Assembly: GCF_014076415.1 (NCBI RefSeq)
Contig: NZ_CP043568.1
Location: forward strand, 1,178,001 to 1,242,000
Reading direction: 5' to 3'
Source: Comamonas testosteroni
GTDB lineage: Bacteria > Pseudomonadota > Gammaproteobacteria > Burkholderiales > Burkholderiaceae_C
Length of the DNA stretch: 64,000 nucleotides
The notes under the pieces were generated by a model. The model was not told the DNA's origin. It worked only from the letters and a program-made list of their open reading frames with translations, and ran no database searches. The position numbers and the translations under genes were made by a program. This document shows positions 8,113 through 17,524 of the stretch, piece by piece (positions within the stretch are counted from its first letter, which is position 1; every line of letters begins with the position of its first letter).

Positions 8113-9099
8113 ATGAATGAAGAATCGCTGACAAAGCTCCTCCTGCGCAAGTTGCGCCTTCGGCACTTTGAACTGCTAAGTGTGCTCAGTGACTCGGAAA
8201 GCCTTCGCGTCGCGGCCGAGCGTCTTCATCTGAGCCAGCCGGCGATCAGCAAGATGCTCAAGGAAATTGAGAGTGCGTTTGGGGGCACGTTGTTCGCACG
8301 CTCGAAGGCCGGGTTGAAACCGACGCCCGCGGGAGAGGTGGCGGTGCGACAAGCGCAGATCCTTCGAAGCGAATTACAGGTCACCGCTGGTGCGGTACTG
8401 GCGGCGTTTGAAGGCAAGCGCAGAGTGCTCAGATTGGGCAGTTTGACCGTGACATCGATTGTTCCAAAGGCCATCGGCCACTACCGAGAACTGATCCCAG
8501 GGGCAAAAGTCCAGATCCGTGAGGCCAGCGTCGATGTTCTTCTCAGGGATCTGCTTGAGAACAATATCGACTGTGTTGTCGGAGCCTTGCCTTTGGACGT
8601 TGCCAGTTCTTCACTGGTCGAGGGTCTTGAGGTCACACCTGTCTCGCGGGATTGGATCTGCATGGTCTGCTCCCCCGAGCATGCCCTGGCAAGGCGGCGT
8701 AAAGTCTCATGGCAGGAAGTCTTTGAGTTCGACTGGGTCCTTCCTCCTTCCCACACGATGCTGCGCCAGATGTTCGTCGCTGCATGCCTTCAGCGTGGGT
8801 TGGAGCCGCCATCCGCAACGATCGAGTCGATGTCTCCGCTCACACTGACACAACTGCTGAAAACCGATCGCTCGCTGATCGGCGTGATGCGCAGAGAGCA
8901 ACTTCGTGGCGAAACAAGCCCGTCGAGCCTCCGAGTCCTGCCAGTCGAGTCGCCCATCGAGTTGCCAACACTGTCTTTCATCACCAAGCGCTCAGGCTCT
9001 CCTCTGCCTGTCGCTGTTCAGACTTTTTTTAGATCCATAGAAATGGCTGTTGCTTGCGAGGCGACTCCTCATTCAAAAGAATGGATCAAGAAAGCTTGA
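8113..9099 (+). CDS. LysR family transcriptional regulator (GbpR/PcaQ-like)
   Basis: A 328-residue protein from the ATG at 8113. The frame stays open to 8062, but the N-terminus MNEESLTKLLLRKLRLRHFE places the helix-turn-helix at about residues 18-60 (RHFELLSVLSDSESLRVAAERLH then LSQPAISKMLKEIE), as usual in this subgroup. The rest is an effector-binding domain of two periplasmic-binding-protein-like lobes. Divergent placement next to the Bug/CoA-transferase operon is the standard LysR layout, so it probably activates that operon when the substrate or its CoA ester is present. The inducer is unknown. Overall similarity to GbpR/PcaQ-type regulators of aromatic or sugar-acid metabolism fits a catabolic role. 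Confidence 0.9.
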   Translation: MNEESLTKLLLRKLRLRHFELLSVLSDSESLRVAAERLHLSQPAISKMLKEIESAFGGTLFARSKAGLKPTPAGEVAVRQAQILRSELQVTAGAVLAAFEGKRRVLRLGSLTVTSIVPKAIGHYRELIPGAKVQIREASVDVLLRDLLENNIDCVVGALPLDVASSSLVEGLEVTPVSRDWICMVCSPEHALARRRKVSWQEVFEFDWVLPPSHTMLRQMFVAACLQRGLEPPSATIESMSPLTLTQLLKTDRSLIGVMRREQLRGETSPSSLRVLPVESPIELPTLSFITKRSGSPLPVAVQTFFRSIEMAVACEATPHSKEWIKKA

Positions 9100-9214
9100 T
9101 GAGAAAGGCGAGGGCTGCTCTGTAGCTGTCGGCCATTCGATGACGAAGAGGCTCCTTGCTGCGCAGGGGCCGGCGCCCATAGATGACTGTTGTGTGTCAC
9201 CGATGGGCTTTGTT

Positions 9215-9566
9215 GGGCTTTGTTGCACAAAGACGGTCGCCCATGCTGGTAGCCTGGGCACATGACTGAACCCAAGGGCGTCAAGTCCCGCTACAAGACT
9301 ACCCACTGGGCCGAGTACAACGTAGCCCTGAAGTCCCGAGGGGCCCTGACGATCTGGCTGGACAAAACATGCCGTGGTACGCGAGCGCCAGTGGCAAACG
9401 AGGCCGGCAGCAAGGATTCAGCGATGCGGCCCTCCAGTTCTGTCTAAGCATCAAATGCCTGTTCGGACTGGCCCTGCACCAAAGCCTGGGCCTGATGCAA
9501 AGCCTGCTGCGCCTGGCCAAACTGGATTGGCGGATGCCCGGGTTCAGCACCATCAGCCGCCGCTGA
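9215..9566 (+). mobile_element. Truncated IS5-family element, transposase N-terminus only
   Basis: The left end reads GGGCTTTGTTGCACAAAG (9215-9232), like many IS5-group termini. From the ATG at 9262 the product begins MTEPKGVKSRYKTTHWAEYN, then shifts frame near 9360 and continues WYASASGKRGRQQGFSDAALQ and LKLDWRMPGFSTISRR-like residues to 9566. This is the N-terminal part of an IS5-type DDE transposase; the catalytic domain is gone. At about 9555-9566 it joins IS3-family sequence through the shared stretch cagccgccgctga. A frameshift plus the truncation make it dead. Confidence 0.75.
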
Positions 9567-10970
9567 ACCGCACCGTGGTTGAGCTGGTCAAAGAAACCGG
9601 CATCAACGCCGTCACCCTGCGCACTTGGCGTGATGCAGTCCGTCAGGAAGGGTGCTGCGTGCCCGCTGACAAGCCCAGGGAGCGCTGGAGCAGCACCAAG
9701 AAATTACAGGCAGTTCTGCAGACAGCGCCGCTCAGTGAAGAGGAGATCGCGACTTAGTGCCGAACCAGGGGCATCTTGCCCGAGCAGCTGCAGCAATGGC
9801 ACCAAGCCTGTGAACGGGCCAACGGCGGCGCAGCTCCTGTACATGAACAGGACCCTGTGATCAGCTCTGACACGCAGCAGCAGCTACGCAATCTCGAGCG
9901 GGAACTGCAGCGCAAATCCGAGGCGTTGGCGGAGGCAGCAGCGTTGCTGGTTCTCAGAAAAAAGGCGGATGCGATCTGGGGCAGGGACGAGGACGTCTGA
10001 TCAATACCCAAGATCGCAAACAGGCCATGGAGTTGATCGACGAAGCCATTGGCGGTGGTGCCCGGCACGGACAGCCAACAAGCTCGGCGAAGCCGAACGT
10101 CAGCCTGTGCTCGATGTCGCCAATCGGGCCGACTGCGCCAGTCTCACGCCACACCAGATCGTGCCAAAGCCGGCCGACTAGGGCCTGCATCTGGCCAGCG
10201 AATCGACGTTCTACCGCGTGCTCAGGGCTGCAGGCGTGAACCGGCGACGGGGACGCAGCAAAGCGCCGGTGGCGCGGCCCTTGACCACGCACTGAGCGGA
10301 TGCACCCAAGCAGCTGTGGAGCTGGGACCACCTGGATGCCAGGCACCGTCAAGGGCCGCTTCTTCTACTGGTACATGGTCAAGGACACCTACAGCAGGAA
10401 GCTCGTTGCCAATGAAGTGCACGAAGCAAAATCCTCGCAGCATGCATCCCAACTGCTGCACAAGGCATGCCTGCGTGAGCAAACGGCAGGTAGCCCGCTG
10501 GTGCTGCATTCGGACAATGGCTCGGTAATGAAGGGCGGCAATGCAGACCCTGGGCGTGGTGCCGTCATACAGCCGGCCTCGGGCCAGCAACGACAACGCC
10601 TACGCCGAGGCCTTGTTCCGCACGGCCAGATACTGTCCGCTGTGGATCGCCCGCCCGTTCGGCAACGTGCAGCAGGCCAGGCAACGGGTGCTGCGCTTTG
10701 TAGCTTGGTACAACGAAGAGCATCGCCACAGCGCGCTGAAGTATGTAAGGCCAGGCCAGCGTCACAGAAGGCAGTACCGGCGGTTGCTGCAGCAACGCAT
10801 GCAGCTGTACGCGCAGGCCAGAAAGCACAACCCGCAGCGCCGGAGCGCGGGGCCGCTCAACTGGCATCGGCCGGATGAGGTGTGCCTCAATCCGGAGCGT
10901 GCGCAAAACGAGATGAGCAGGCGAGTGGCCTGACTACTGACGCGACAACTACCTTGGCACACGCCGCATT
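9555..10970 (+). mobile_element. Decayed IS3-family element (orfA and orfB with stops and frameshifts)
   Basis: The OrfA frame runs from about 9555 (PPLNRTVVELVKETGINAV) to the TGA at 9998-10000 with an internal TAG at 9755-9757, exactly where the family has a Tyr before CR. It ends ALAEAAALLVLRKKADAIWG. OrfB begins at about 10001 (DRKQAMELIDEAIGGGAR), shifts frame near 10075, stops near 10180, shifts again near 10310-10330 and near 10535. Its DDE motif is still visible: D in SWDHLD (10320s, frame broken), D in LVLHSDNGS (about 10512) and E in DNAYAEALFRTAR (about 10600). The right end near 10935-10970 (acaactaccttggcac) looks like an IS3 terminus. It cannot move. Confidence 0.75.
9998..10933 (+). 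pseudogene. IS3-family OrfB transposase, multiply frameshifted
   Basis: The integrase-type coding part of the IS3 remnant is spread over at least four reading segments. The longest intact pieces are VKGRFFYWYMVKDTYSRKLV (about 10335-10395) and the C-terminal stretch 10541-10933, which has SNDNAYAEALFRTARYCPLW and FVAWYNEEHRHSALKYVRPGQ. Normal OrfB proteins of this group are single frames of about 280-350 residues. The number of lesions implies a long time without selection. Confidence 0.75.
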
Positions 10971-11192
10971 TCAATAGCAAGCTATCTAATGAATTCCGTG
11001 TTTTCGACGATTCATCTTTGTCAGCTCAATCGAGGCGAAATAGGCTCAAATAGGGTGATCTGAAAAGTCAACCTGAATCGGTGCGGGACGATTCCTATTT
11101 TTCAGAATTCAGGTGCGGGTCGCCGACAAGAGTCTGAGTTCGGGGGGACATGCCGCTGCGGCGTCGGCATGCCGGTGAAAAGCTTGAAATGA

Positions 11193-11217
11193 CGGCCGGC
11201 CTGAGGATGGCCGGCCG
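11193..11217 (-). terminator. Hairpin downstream of queF
   Basis: Perfect 9-bp inverted repeat CGGCCGGCC / GGCCGGCCG with a 7-base loop, starting 7 bases after the queF stop on the minus strand. The U-tract on that side is poor, so termination strength is uncertain. Confidence 0.5.
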
Positions 11218-11223
11218 CCTCTT

Positions 11224-12069
11224 TTACTGCCGCGCCGAGCGCACGTTGGCCGGCAAGGCGCCCGGGTGGCTGGTGCGGAAGGGGTTGATGTCCAGGCCGC
11301 CGCGGCGCGTATAGCGGGCGTAGACGGCCAGCTTGATGGGTTTGCAGCGGGTCCAGATGTCCATGAAGATGCGTTCCACGCATTGCTCATGGAATTCGTT
11401 GTGGTTGCGAAAGCTCACCAGGTACTGCAGCAGACCTTCCTGCTCGATCTGCGCACCGCTGTATTGAATCTGCACACTGCCCCAGTCGGGCTGGCCGGTG
11501 ACCAGGCAGTTGCTCTTGAGCAGGTTGCTGACCAGGGTTTCGCTGACGGGGGCTTCGTCATGGTTGGCGCGCAGCAGCTCGGGAGCCGGCGTGTACTGGG
11601 TGCACTCCACATCGAGGCGGTCCAGCAGCAGACCGTCGAGCTCGTGCACTTGCTGGGCATCGAACTGCTGCGCTTCCAGCAGTCGCACGCCCACGCTGCC
11701 CTGGGTCTCGCTGCCGCGCCAGGTGGCTTCGGACAGATCGGTGCGCAGGCGCGCCAGCACCTCGCTGGCGTCGGCAAAACGGGTGTTGTTGAAGCTGTTC
11801 AGATACAGCTTGAAGGACTTGCTCTCGATCAGGTTGGGCGTTTCGCAAGGGATGGTGAAATGCGCCAGCGCCACCTGGGGCTTGCCGCGCAGGTTGAGCC
11901 ACGAAACTTCGAATGCCGTCCACAGATCGGCACCAAAGAAAGGCGGGTTGATGGCGGCGCCGATTTCCTCGCGCTTGGCGAGGCGTGGCAGGGGAAAGAG
12001 CAGGGATGCGTCGTACTGGTCCACATAGGCCGAGCTTTTGCCCAGCTGCGATTGTTCAGGGGTGTGCAT
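11224..12069 (-). CDS. queF: NADPH-dependent 7-cyano-7-deazaguanine (preQ0) reductase
   Basis: A 281-residue protein, the length of the long YqfB-type QueF of proteobacteria (E. coli 282). It reduces preQ0 to preQ1 in queuosine biosynthesis. Substrate recognition is seen in [20 protein letters not shown] (about 71-90). The catalytic Cys188 and Asp195 lie in [18 protein letters not shown], and the NADPH-binding region [20 protein letters not shown] is present. The C-terminus [20 protein letters not shown] matches the broken copy at 1313-1391. It stands alone between an IS remnant and a dioxygenase gene; other que genes are not in view. Confidence 0.97.
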   Translation of the reverse strand: MHTPEQSQLGKSSAYVDQYDASLLFPLPRLAKREEIGAAINPPFFGADLWTAFEVSWLNLRGKPQVALAHFTIPCETPNLIESKSFKLYLNSFNNTRFADASEVLARLRTDLSEATWRGSETQGSVGVRLLEAQQFDAQQVHELDGLLLDRLDVECTQYTPAPELLRANHDEAPVSETLVSNLLKSNCLVTGQPDWGSVQIQYSGAQIEQEGLLQYLVSFRNHNEFHEQCVERIFMDIWTRCKPIKLAVYARYTRRGGLDINPFRTSHPGALPANVRSARQ

Positions 12070-12079
12070 GATTCAAAAA

Positions 12080-12143
12080 CAAAATGGCCAGCAGTAGAAA
12101 AGATAGCTGCTGGCGCTTTATGGGTAAGGGTTGGAGCCTGTTT
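12080..12143. repeat. Intergenic palindromic repeat, copy 1
   Basis: Between queF and the dioxygenase gene. It contains GATAGCTGCTGGCGCTT (12102-12118) followed by TGGGTAAG, sharing the AGCT / GCGCTT / TAAG spacing of the copies near 20717, 25399, 39795, 40254 and 50973. Confidence 0.5.
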
Positions 12144-13043
12144 TTACTTGAACTCTCGTTCGCGCAGCCACTTGGTGGCAATCCATTTTTCGCCCTCCAG
12201 CACGGGAGCGCCGCCGTGCAGGGTCTTGGTGGCCGGGTCGGGCCGGTTATAGCTGAAGAATACGGCATTGCCACGACGCGGAACGACCTGCAGCCCTACA
12301 TCGGGAAAGGTGGTTGCGCCGCCGCGCGCGGGCTCGTTGAGATACACGACCAGGGTCCCCACGCGCTGGCCACCACGCTTGAGTATGGTCGGCGTGCCGG
12401 GCTCGTTGGGCGCAAAGTAGTCGTAATGCGGCTTGTATTCGGCGCCTGGTCGGTAGTGCAGCACCTGCATGCCTTCGCCGTTTTCCAGCGGCCAGTTCAG
12501 CAGTCGGGCAATGCGCTGCTCCACACGGCTGATGAGGTCGTTCTCACCGCGCTGGAAGAACATGCCATTGCTGGTGCGGTCGTCATTGACGGCCTCGCCG
12601 CCGCTCTGGTTGTCCACGGTCAGCGAGCGCTGCATGCGCGGGCGCGCTGCTGCGATGATGGCATCGCATTCCTCGTTGGAGAGCAGGTTGCCGAACACCA
12701 CCACTCGCGGGTGGCGCACGCTCATCAGCACATGGACATCGCGATCGCCGGCATGGACGCAGCAGGGATCGGTCAGCAGATCGGGCTCGGGAACGCCCGA
12801 CTCATGGACCTGCACTGCCACTTCGGCTTCGGGCCTGGCTGCTGCGAAAGGCAAGGGCAGTTCACCCTCTTCGGGCAGGGCCAGCGCGCGGCGCGCCAGA
12901 TGCTCGGCCCAGCCTGCCTTGCGCATGGATTGCAGCAGCGATGGCAGTGGCACGCCAGAGGCCCTTTGTGTTCGCACCCATTGCATCAGCTCGGGTGTCA
13001 GGCCGGGAGGTGTGACGAACTCGTCTTGGGTGGAGGTGCTCAT
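12144..13043 (-). CDS. 2-oxoglutarate/Fe(II)-dependent dioxygenase, prolyl 4-hydroxylase-like
   Basis: The frame is open to 13079, but the ATG at 13043 (MSTSTQDEFVTPPGLTPEL) is the more natural start, giving 299 residues. The C-terminal half is the P4Hc double-stranded beta-helix. Fe ligands are H206 and D208 in YKPHYDYF and H276 in TKTLHGGAPV, with the 2-oxoglutarate-binding K286 in GEKWIATKWLRE. PRVVVFGNLLSNEECDAII opens the domain. The N-terminal 100 residues are a helical region of unknown role. Such bacterial proteins hydroxylate proline or other side chains, and the target here is unknown. Neighbouring queF and yaaA give no functional hint. Confidence 0.9.
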   Translation of the reverse strand: MSTSTQDEFVTPPGLTPELMQWVRTQRASGVPLPSLLQSMRKAGWAEHLARRALALPEEGELPLPFAAARPEAEVAVQVHESGVPEPDLLTDPCCVHAGDRDVHVLMSVRHPRVVVFGNLLSNEECDAIIAAARPRMQRSLTVDNQSGGEAVNDDRTSNGMFFQRGENDLISRVEQRIARLLNWPLENGEGMQVLHYRPGAEYKPHYDYFAPNEPGTPTILKRGGQRVGTLVVYLNEPARGGATTFPDVGLQVVPRRGNAVFFSYNRPDPATKTLHGGAPVLEGEKWIATKWLREREFK

Positions 13044-13088
13044 GTCGACAATGCTAGTGTGCACTGATGCCGATTTCAATGCGCAGCG

Positions 13089-13889
13089 TCAGTCTTGCTG
13101 CTTGCGGCGGAACACCAGCTTGCCGGGCGTGCTGGCCTGCTCGGCCAGTGCATAGCCTTCCAGGTCGAACTTGCGCAGGTCGGCCACCTTCCTGGCCTTG
13201 TGTTGCACGGCCCAGCGCACCATCAGCCCGCGCGCGCGCTTGGCATGGAAGCTGATGATCTTGTATTTGCCGCCCTTGAAGTCCTCGAAAACGCATTCGA
13301 CCACGGGGACCTTGAGCGCCTTGAGATCCACGGCCTTGAAGTATTCCTGCGATGCCAGGTTGACGACAATGCGCTCGGTCTGGGCATCACCGTGCTCGGC
13401 TTGCGCACCACTGCGCTCGTTCAGATAGTCGGCAATCTGGGTTCCCCAGAACTGATAGAGGTTGCTGCCCTTGGCGTTTTCCAGCCGGGTGCCCATCTCC
13501 AGGCGATAGGGCTGCAGCAGGTCCAGCGGGCGCAGCACGCCGTAGAGGCCGCTCAGAATCACGACATGCTCCTGGGCCCAGTCCAGCTCCTTGGGCTTGA
13601 GGCTGGCGGCATTCAGACCCTCATAGACATCGCCATTGAAGGCCAGCACCGCCTGGCGTGAGTTCTTGGCGGTGAACCTGGCACTGAACGCTTCGTAGCG
13701 GCCCACATTGAGTACGGCCAGCTTGTCGCTGATGCTCATGAGCTCCGAAATCTGCTGGGGCGATTTCTCGCGCAGCACTTCAATCAGTTCCAGGGGCTGC
13801 TTTTTGAAAACCGGCAGCGTGTGCGGCAGTTCGGCGGAAATAGGGCTTTCATAGTCCAGCGATTTGGCTGGAGAGATCAGAAACAACAT
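13089..13889 (-). CDS. yaaA: Peroxide stress protein YaaA (DUF328/UPF0246)
   Basis: From the ATG at 13889 the product is 266 residues, close to the 258 of E. coli YaaA. The start MLFLISPAKSLDYE is the family hallmark. Further conserved blocks are LNVGRYEAFSARFT, AFNGDVYEGL, ILSGLYGVLRPLDLLQPYRLEMG, LYQFWG and KIISFHAKRARGLM. YaaA lowers intracellular free iron during hydrogen peroxide stress and binds DNA; its fold has a helix-hairpin-helix-like part. The frame extends six codons upstream to a non-ATG codon at 13907, which is less likely. It lies between the dioxygenase and rne on the same strand. Confidence 0.95.
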   Translation of the reverse strand: MLFLISPAKSLDYESPISAELPHTLPVFKKQPLELIEVLREKSPQQISELMSISDKLAVLNVGRYEAFSARFTAKNSRQAVLAFNGDVYEGLNAASLKPKELDWAQEHVVILSGLYGVLRPLDLLQPYRLEMGTRLENAKGSNLYQFWGTQIADYLNERSGAQAEHGDAQTERIVVNLASQEYFKAVDLKALKVPVVECVFEDFKGGKYKIISFHAKRARGLMVRWAVQHKARKVADLRKFDLEGYALAEQASTPGKLVFRRKQQD

Positions 13890-13930
13890 GGCTTGACGTT
13901 CACTCAATCAAAGAAAGGGCGCATGAAAAA

Positions 13931-13978
13931 GGGCCAAGGCCCCATCCACCGAAGTGGACAGTCCCCTTGGCCCTGTGA
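13931..13978 (-). terminator. Intrinsic terminator of rne
   Basis: Stem GGGCCAAGG (13931-13939) pairs with CCTTGGCCC (13965-13973). On the minus strand the stem is followed by TTTTT (complement of 13926-13930). It lies 20-65 bases past the rne stop. Confidence 0.8.
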
Positions 13979-13996
13979 TGCCGGAAGGCAGTCTGC

Positions 13997-16975
13997 TTAG
14001 GCGTTGACGCCTGCAGCCTGTTCTTCCTTCTCGAATGGCAGCTGCATCAGGCTCAGATCCTTGCGGGTCTCGACCAGAATCAGCGGGCCTTCGTCGAGCA
14101 CCACCACGGGTGGGCGCTCGCGCGGAATGCGCACGGGCTTGGGCTCGGCGGCAATCGCAGCCTGGACGGCGGCGATCTTTTCGGCATCGGAGTTGATCCA
14201 TTCCAGGCCCGATGCGGCTGCCAGGGCTTGGAGTTCGGCAATCGGCAGCGCATAGCTCTGAGCCTTGGGCGTTGCGACTGCCGGGGCAGGAGTCACGGTT
14301 TCAGCCACAAGCTCCACGGCGGCAGCTTGAGGCTCTGCGGCAGCAGCAGGCTCTGCCTGCACGGGCTGAGAGAGTTCTGCAACAGGCGCGACAGCTGCTG
14401 CCACGGCTTCTGCAATCACGGGCGCCTGCACTTCTGCAGCAACAGGTGCCTGTTCTGCTTGAGCCTGAGGTGCAACAGCATCAAAGTAGCTGCGGCGTGC
14501 CGGCTGCTCGCCAGCGTCGGTGGCAGGCGCTTCGACCGGAGCCTGGGCTTCGGCAGTCTGCTCTGCAGCCTGGCCTTCTGCCTGGGCATCGCGCGGTGCA
14601 CGGTCACGGCGGTCACGACCATAGCGGTCACGCGAACGGCGCTGACGGGGCTCGCGAGCCTCGCCGCCTTGTGTGCCATCCTGCGCCTGAGCGTCAGAAC
14701 CTTCGACCTGGGCGGTGTTCAGCGCCGCTTCGTCGACCACGGCCTGCATGGCGGGCTGGGCGTCGGCGTTGCGATTCTGGCGCTCGCGGCGGCCTTCACC
14801 GCGTTCGCCGCGCTCATTGCGTTCCGCACGGTCACCACGTTCCTGGCGGTTGCGCTCGGGCTTGGGAGCTGCGTTGAACTCTTCGCCGTTCAGAGCGGCT
14901 TCTGCCACCTGGGGCTGGCGGTCGTCGCGGCGCTCGTTGCGTTCGCCACCGCGGCGGTTGCCGCGCTCGGGGCGGTCCTGACGCTGTTGCTGCTGCTCGG
15001 GACGCTCGTTGCGTTGCTGCTCATCACGGCCCTGGGCATTGCGGCGGTTGTTGCGGTCTCCGCGTTCGCTGCCATTGCGCTCTGCGCTGTTGCGGTCGCT
15101 GCGCTCGTTGCGGTCACCTCCACGGCGATTGCGATCGCCGCCACGGCCTTCGCCTCGGCGGCCGTCGCGGCTGCCTTCACGGGCGGCAGGAGCGGGAGCC
15201 TCGACCACGGCAGCGGGCGCTGCCACGGGGGCGGGTGTGCCGAAGCCGAACAGATTCTTGAGCCAGGCAAAGAAGCCTTGCTCGCGCACCACCGGGCGGG
15301 CCGCAGCGGGAGCGGGCGTCGCAGCGGCAGCGCGAGGCTGGCGGGGTGGACGAGGCTCTGCAATCGGTGCGGGAGCATCGGGCAGGACCCCCTTGATGAC
15401 GGGAGTCTGCTTGTTGGTGGGCTCCTGCGAGCGGCGGGTGACGGTGGTCACCTCTTCGGGCTCGTCGGCCAGCTTGTAGCTGGCTTCCATGGATTCCAGG
15501 CGCGAGTCGTCGTGCTTGAGGCGTTCGAGCTTGTAGTGCGGCGTGTCCATGGACTTGTTGGGCACCATGATCACGTTGACGCGCTGCTTGAGCTCGATCT
15601 TGGTGATTTCGCTGCGCTTCTCGTTGAGCAGGAAGGAGGCCACTTCCACGGGCACCTGGCAGTGCACGGCGGCCGTGTTGTCCTTCATGGACTCTTCCTG
15701 GATGATGCGCAGAATCTGCAGCGCCGAGCTTTCCGTGTCGCGGATGTGGCCGGAGCCGCCGCAGCGCGGGCAGTTGATGTGGGCGCCCTCGGACAAGGCG
15801 GGCTTGAGGCGCTGGCGGCTCATTTCCATCAGGCCGAACTTGCTGATGGTGCCGAACTGCACGCGGGCGCGGTCCTGGCGCAGGGCATCGCGCAGGCGGT
15901 TTTCCACTTCGCGGCGGTTCTTGGCCTCTTCCATGTCGATGAAGTCGATCACGATCAGGCCGCCCAGGTCGCGCAGGCGCATCTGGCGTGCCACTTCGTC
16001 GGCTGCCTCGAGGTTGGTGCGGGTCGCGGTTTCCTCGATATCGCCGCCCTTGATGGCGCGAGCCGAGTTCACATCCACGGAGACAAGGGCTTCGGTGTGA
16101 TCGATCACGATGGCGCCGCCCGAGGGCAGGGTCACGGTGCGCGAGTAGGCGGACTCGATCTGGTGCTCGATCTGGAAGCGCGAGAACAGGGGGGCGTCGT
16201 CGCGGTAGCGCTTGACGCGGGCAGCGTGCTCGGGCATCACATGTGCCATGAACTGCTGGGCCTGTTCGTAGATGTCATCGGTGTCGATCAGGATATCGCC
16301 GATGTCATTGTTGAAATAGTCGCGGATGGCGCGGATCACCAGGCTGGATTCCTGATAGATCAGGAAGGCGCCCTTGGAGGCCTTGGCGGCGCCGTCGATG
16401 GCGCTCCACAGCTTGAGCAGGTAGTTCAGGTCCCACTGCAGCTCGGGAGCCGAGCGGCCGATACCGGCAGTGCGTGCAATGATGGACATGCCCTTGGGGT
16501 ACTCGAGCTGATCCATGGCCTCCTTGAGCTCGGCGCGGTCCTCGCCCTCGATGCGGCGCGAGACGCCACCGCCACGGGGGTTGTTGGGCATCAGCACCAC
16601 ATAGCGGCCGGCCAGAGAGATGAAGGTGGTCAGGGCTGCACCCTTGTTGCCGCGCTCTTCCTTCTCGACCTGGACGATCAGTTCCTGACCTTCGCGGATC
16701 ACGTCGTTGATGCGGGCCTGGCTGGGCGAGACGCCTTCGGCAAAGTATTGCTTGGAGATTTCCTTGAAGGGCAGAAAGCCGTGGCGGTCTTCGCCATAGT
16801 CCACAAAGCAGGCTTCGAGAGACGGCTCGACGCGGGTCACGACGGCCTTGTAGATATTGCCCTTGCGTTGTTCGCGACCTTCGATTTCGATCTCGTAGTC
16901 CAGCAGCTTCTGGCCGTCCACAATGGCCAGGCGGCGTTCTTCAGACTGCGTCGCGTTAATCAGCATCCGTTTCAT
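13997..16975 (-). CDS. rne: Ribonuclease E
   Basis: A 992-residue endoribonuclease, similar in length to E. coli RNase E (1061). It starts [20 protein letters not shown]. The S1 RNA-binding domain covers about 35-125 ([20 protein letters not shown]). The catalytic DNase I-like domain carries Mg-binding D301 ([10 protein letters not shown]) and D344 ([10 protein letters not shown]). The Zn-link CPRCGG (C402, C405) joins monomers. From about residue 560 the protein is disordered: an amphipathic stretch [11 protein letters not shown] likely acts as the membrane anchor. It is followed by a long Arg/Asn/Glu/Gln-rich, RNA-binding-like region and then an Ala/Glu/Pro/Val-rich tail. This enzyme starts most mRNA decay and processes rRNA and tRNA. 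It has a long 5' leader, as expected for autoregulation. Confidence 0.96.
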   Translation of the reverse strand: MKRMLINATQSEERRLAIVDGQKLLDYEIEIEGREQRKGNIYKAVVTRVEPSLEACFVDYGEDRHGFLPFKEISKQYFAEGVSPSQARINDVIREGQELIVQVEKEERGNKGAALTTFISLAGRYVVLMPNNPRGGGVSRRIEGEDRAELKEAMDQLEYPKGMSIIARTAGIGRSAPELQWDLNYLLKLWSAIDGAAKASKGAFLIYQESSLVIRAIRDYFNNDIGDILIDTDDIYEQAQQFMAHVMPEHAARVKRYRDDAPLFSRFQIEHQIESAYSRTVTLPSGGAIVIDHTEALVSVDVNSARAIKGGDIEETATRTNLEAADEVARQMRLRDLGGLIVIDFIDMEEAKNRREVENRLRDALRQDRARVQFGTISKFGLMEMSRQRLKPALSEGAHINCPRCGGSGHIRDTESSALQILRIIQEESMKDNTAAVHCQVPVEVASFLLNEKRSEITKIELKQRVNVIMVPNKSMDTPHYKLERLKHDDSRLESMEASYKLADEPEEVTTVTRRSQEPTNKQTPVIKGVLPDAPAPIAEPRPPRQPRAAAATPAPAAARPVVREQGFFAWLKNLFGFGTPAPVAAPAAVVEAPAPAAREGSRDGRRGEGRGGDRNRRGGDRNERSDRNSAERNGSERGDRNNRRNAQGRDEQQRNERPEQQQQRQDRPERGNRRGGERNERRDDRQPQVAEAALNGEEFNAAPKPERNRQERGDRAERNERGERGEGRRERQNRNADAQPAMQAVVDEAALNTAQVEGSDAQAQDGTQGGEAREPRQRRSRDRYGRDRRDRAPRDAQAEGQAAEQTAEAQAPVEAPATDAGEQPARRSYFDAVAPQAQAEQAPVAAEVQAPVIAEAVAAAVAPVAELSQPVQAEPAAAAEPQAAAVELVAETVTPAPAVATPKAQSYALPIAELQALAAASGLEWINSDAEKIAAVQAAIAAEPKPVRIPRERPPVVVLDEGPLILVETRKDLSLMQLPFEKEEQAAGVNA

Positions 16976-17524
16976 GATGCACTTCCTTTATTCGTTTTAT
17001 GGGGCACGTTGGTCACAGACCAACGCACCTTTGACTGGTAATCAAAGACAGGCTCAACAGGAGCCGTGATGCCAGACGAACGAGTTGAAACGGATGAGGA
17101 ATCTGGGGCGGTACAGGACGGCGCTACTGGCCTGATCTCAAGTCAGTAGCGGAGGTACAGGCCGGGGGACGAGCGGGAGAGGACGCGCATGCAGACGGGG
17201 TACAAAAGAAGCCGACGCGCGTGCTAGGGAGGTGGGTGGTTTCTTCGAGACACGACTCGTCCCGGGGGCCGGCCGTGCCTTGCCCCAGAGGTTGATCAGC
17301 AATGTCCAAAAGATCCACATGCTCGTTGAGAGAACCGGCAGTTGCAGGCTGCTTTTGCCTGGACAACTACACGGTATGAGATTCCGTATCAGTGTTTCAA
17401 TTCGTCAGCCTTTGCCAGGCTTTCACAGGCTGCTGCAGCTCATCTTGACTGCAATTTGCGTGTGCAAAACTGGCGGGCATCGACCTGCCTGTGCGGTGGG
17501 AAATGATTGTTTGGACTAAACTCC
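16976..17524. other. Divergent rne-rluC intergenic region with probable rne 5' leader
   Basis: 549 bases without a convincing gene. On the rne side it should hold a long 5' untranslated leader; in E. coli the corresponding leader binds RNase E for feedback control. Visible structure: an inverted repeat CTACTG (17124-17129) / CAGTAG (17144-17149) and a repeated GTACAGG at 17111 and 17155. Short open frames here (for example minus strand 17124-17366) show no family resemblance. The promoters of rne and rluC must both lie in this region. Confidence 0.5.

Noticed and set aside
9069..9306. Short minus-strand frames between the LysR gene and the IS5 remnant
   Set aside because: They cross the IS left end and lack any family signal.
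11266..12252. 328-residue plus-strand frame over queF
   Set aside because: QueF on the minus strand has all catalytic residues; the plus-strand frame has no family features.
14228..17041. 937-residue open frame on the plus strand opposite rne
   Set aside because: Rich in Ala, Val, Leu and Gly with no family resemblance. It is the mirror of rne, where RNase E motifs are intact. Long antisense frames are normal at this GC content.
17124..17366. 80-residue minus-strand frame in the rne leader
   Set aside because: No ribosome binding site and biased, unlikely composition. Better explained as untranslated leader.
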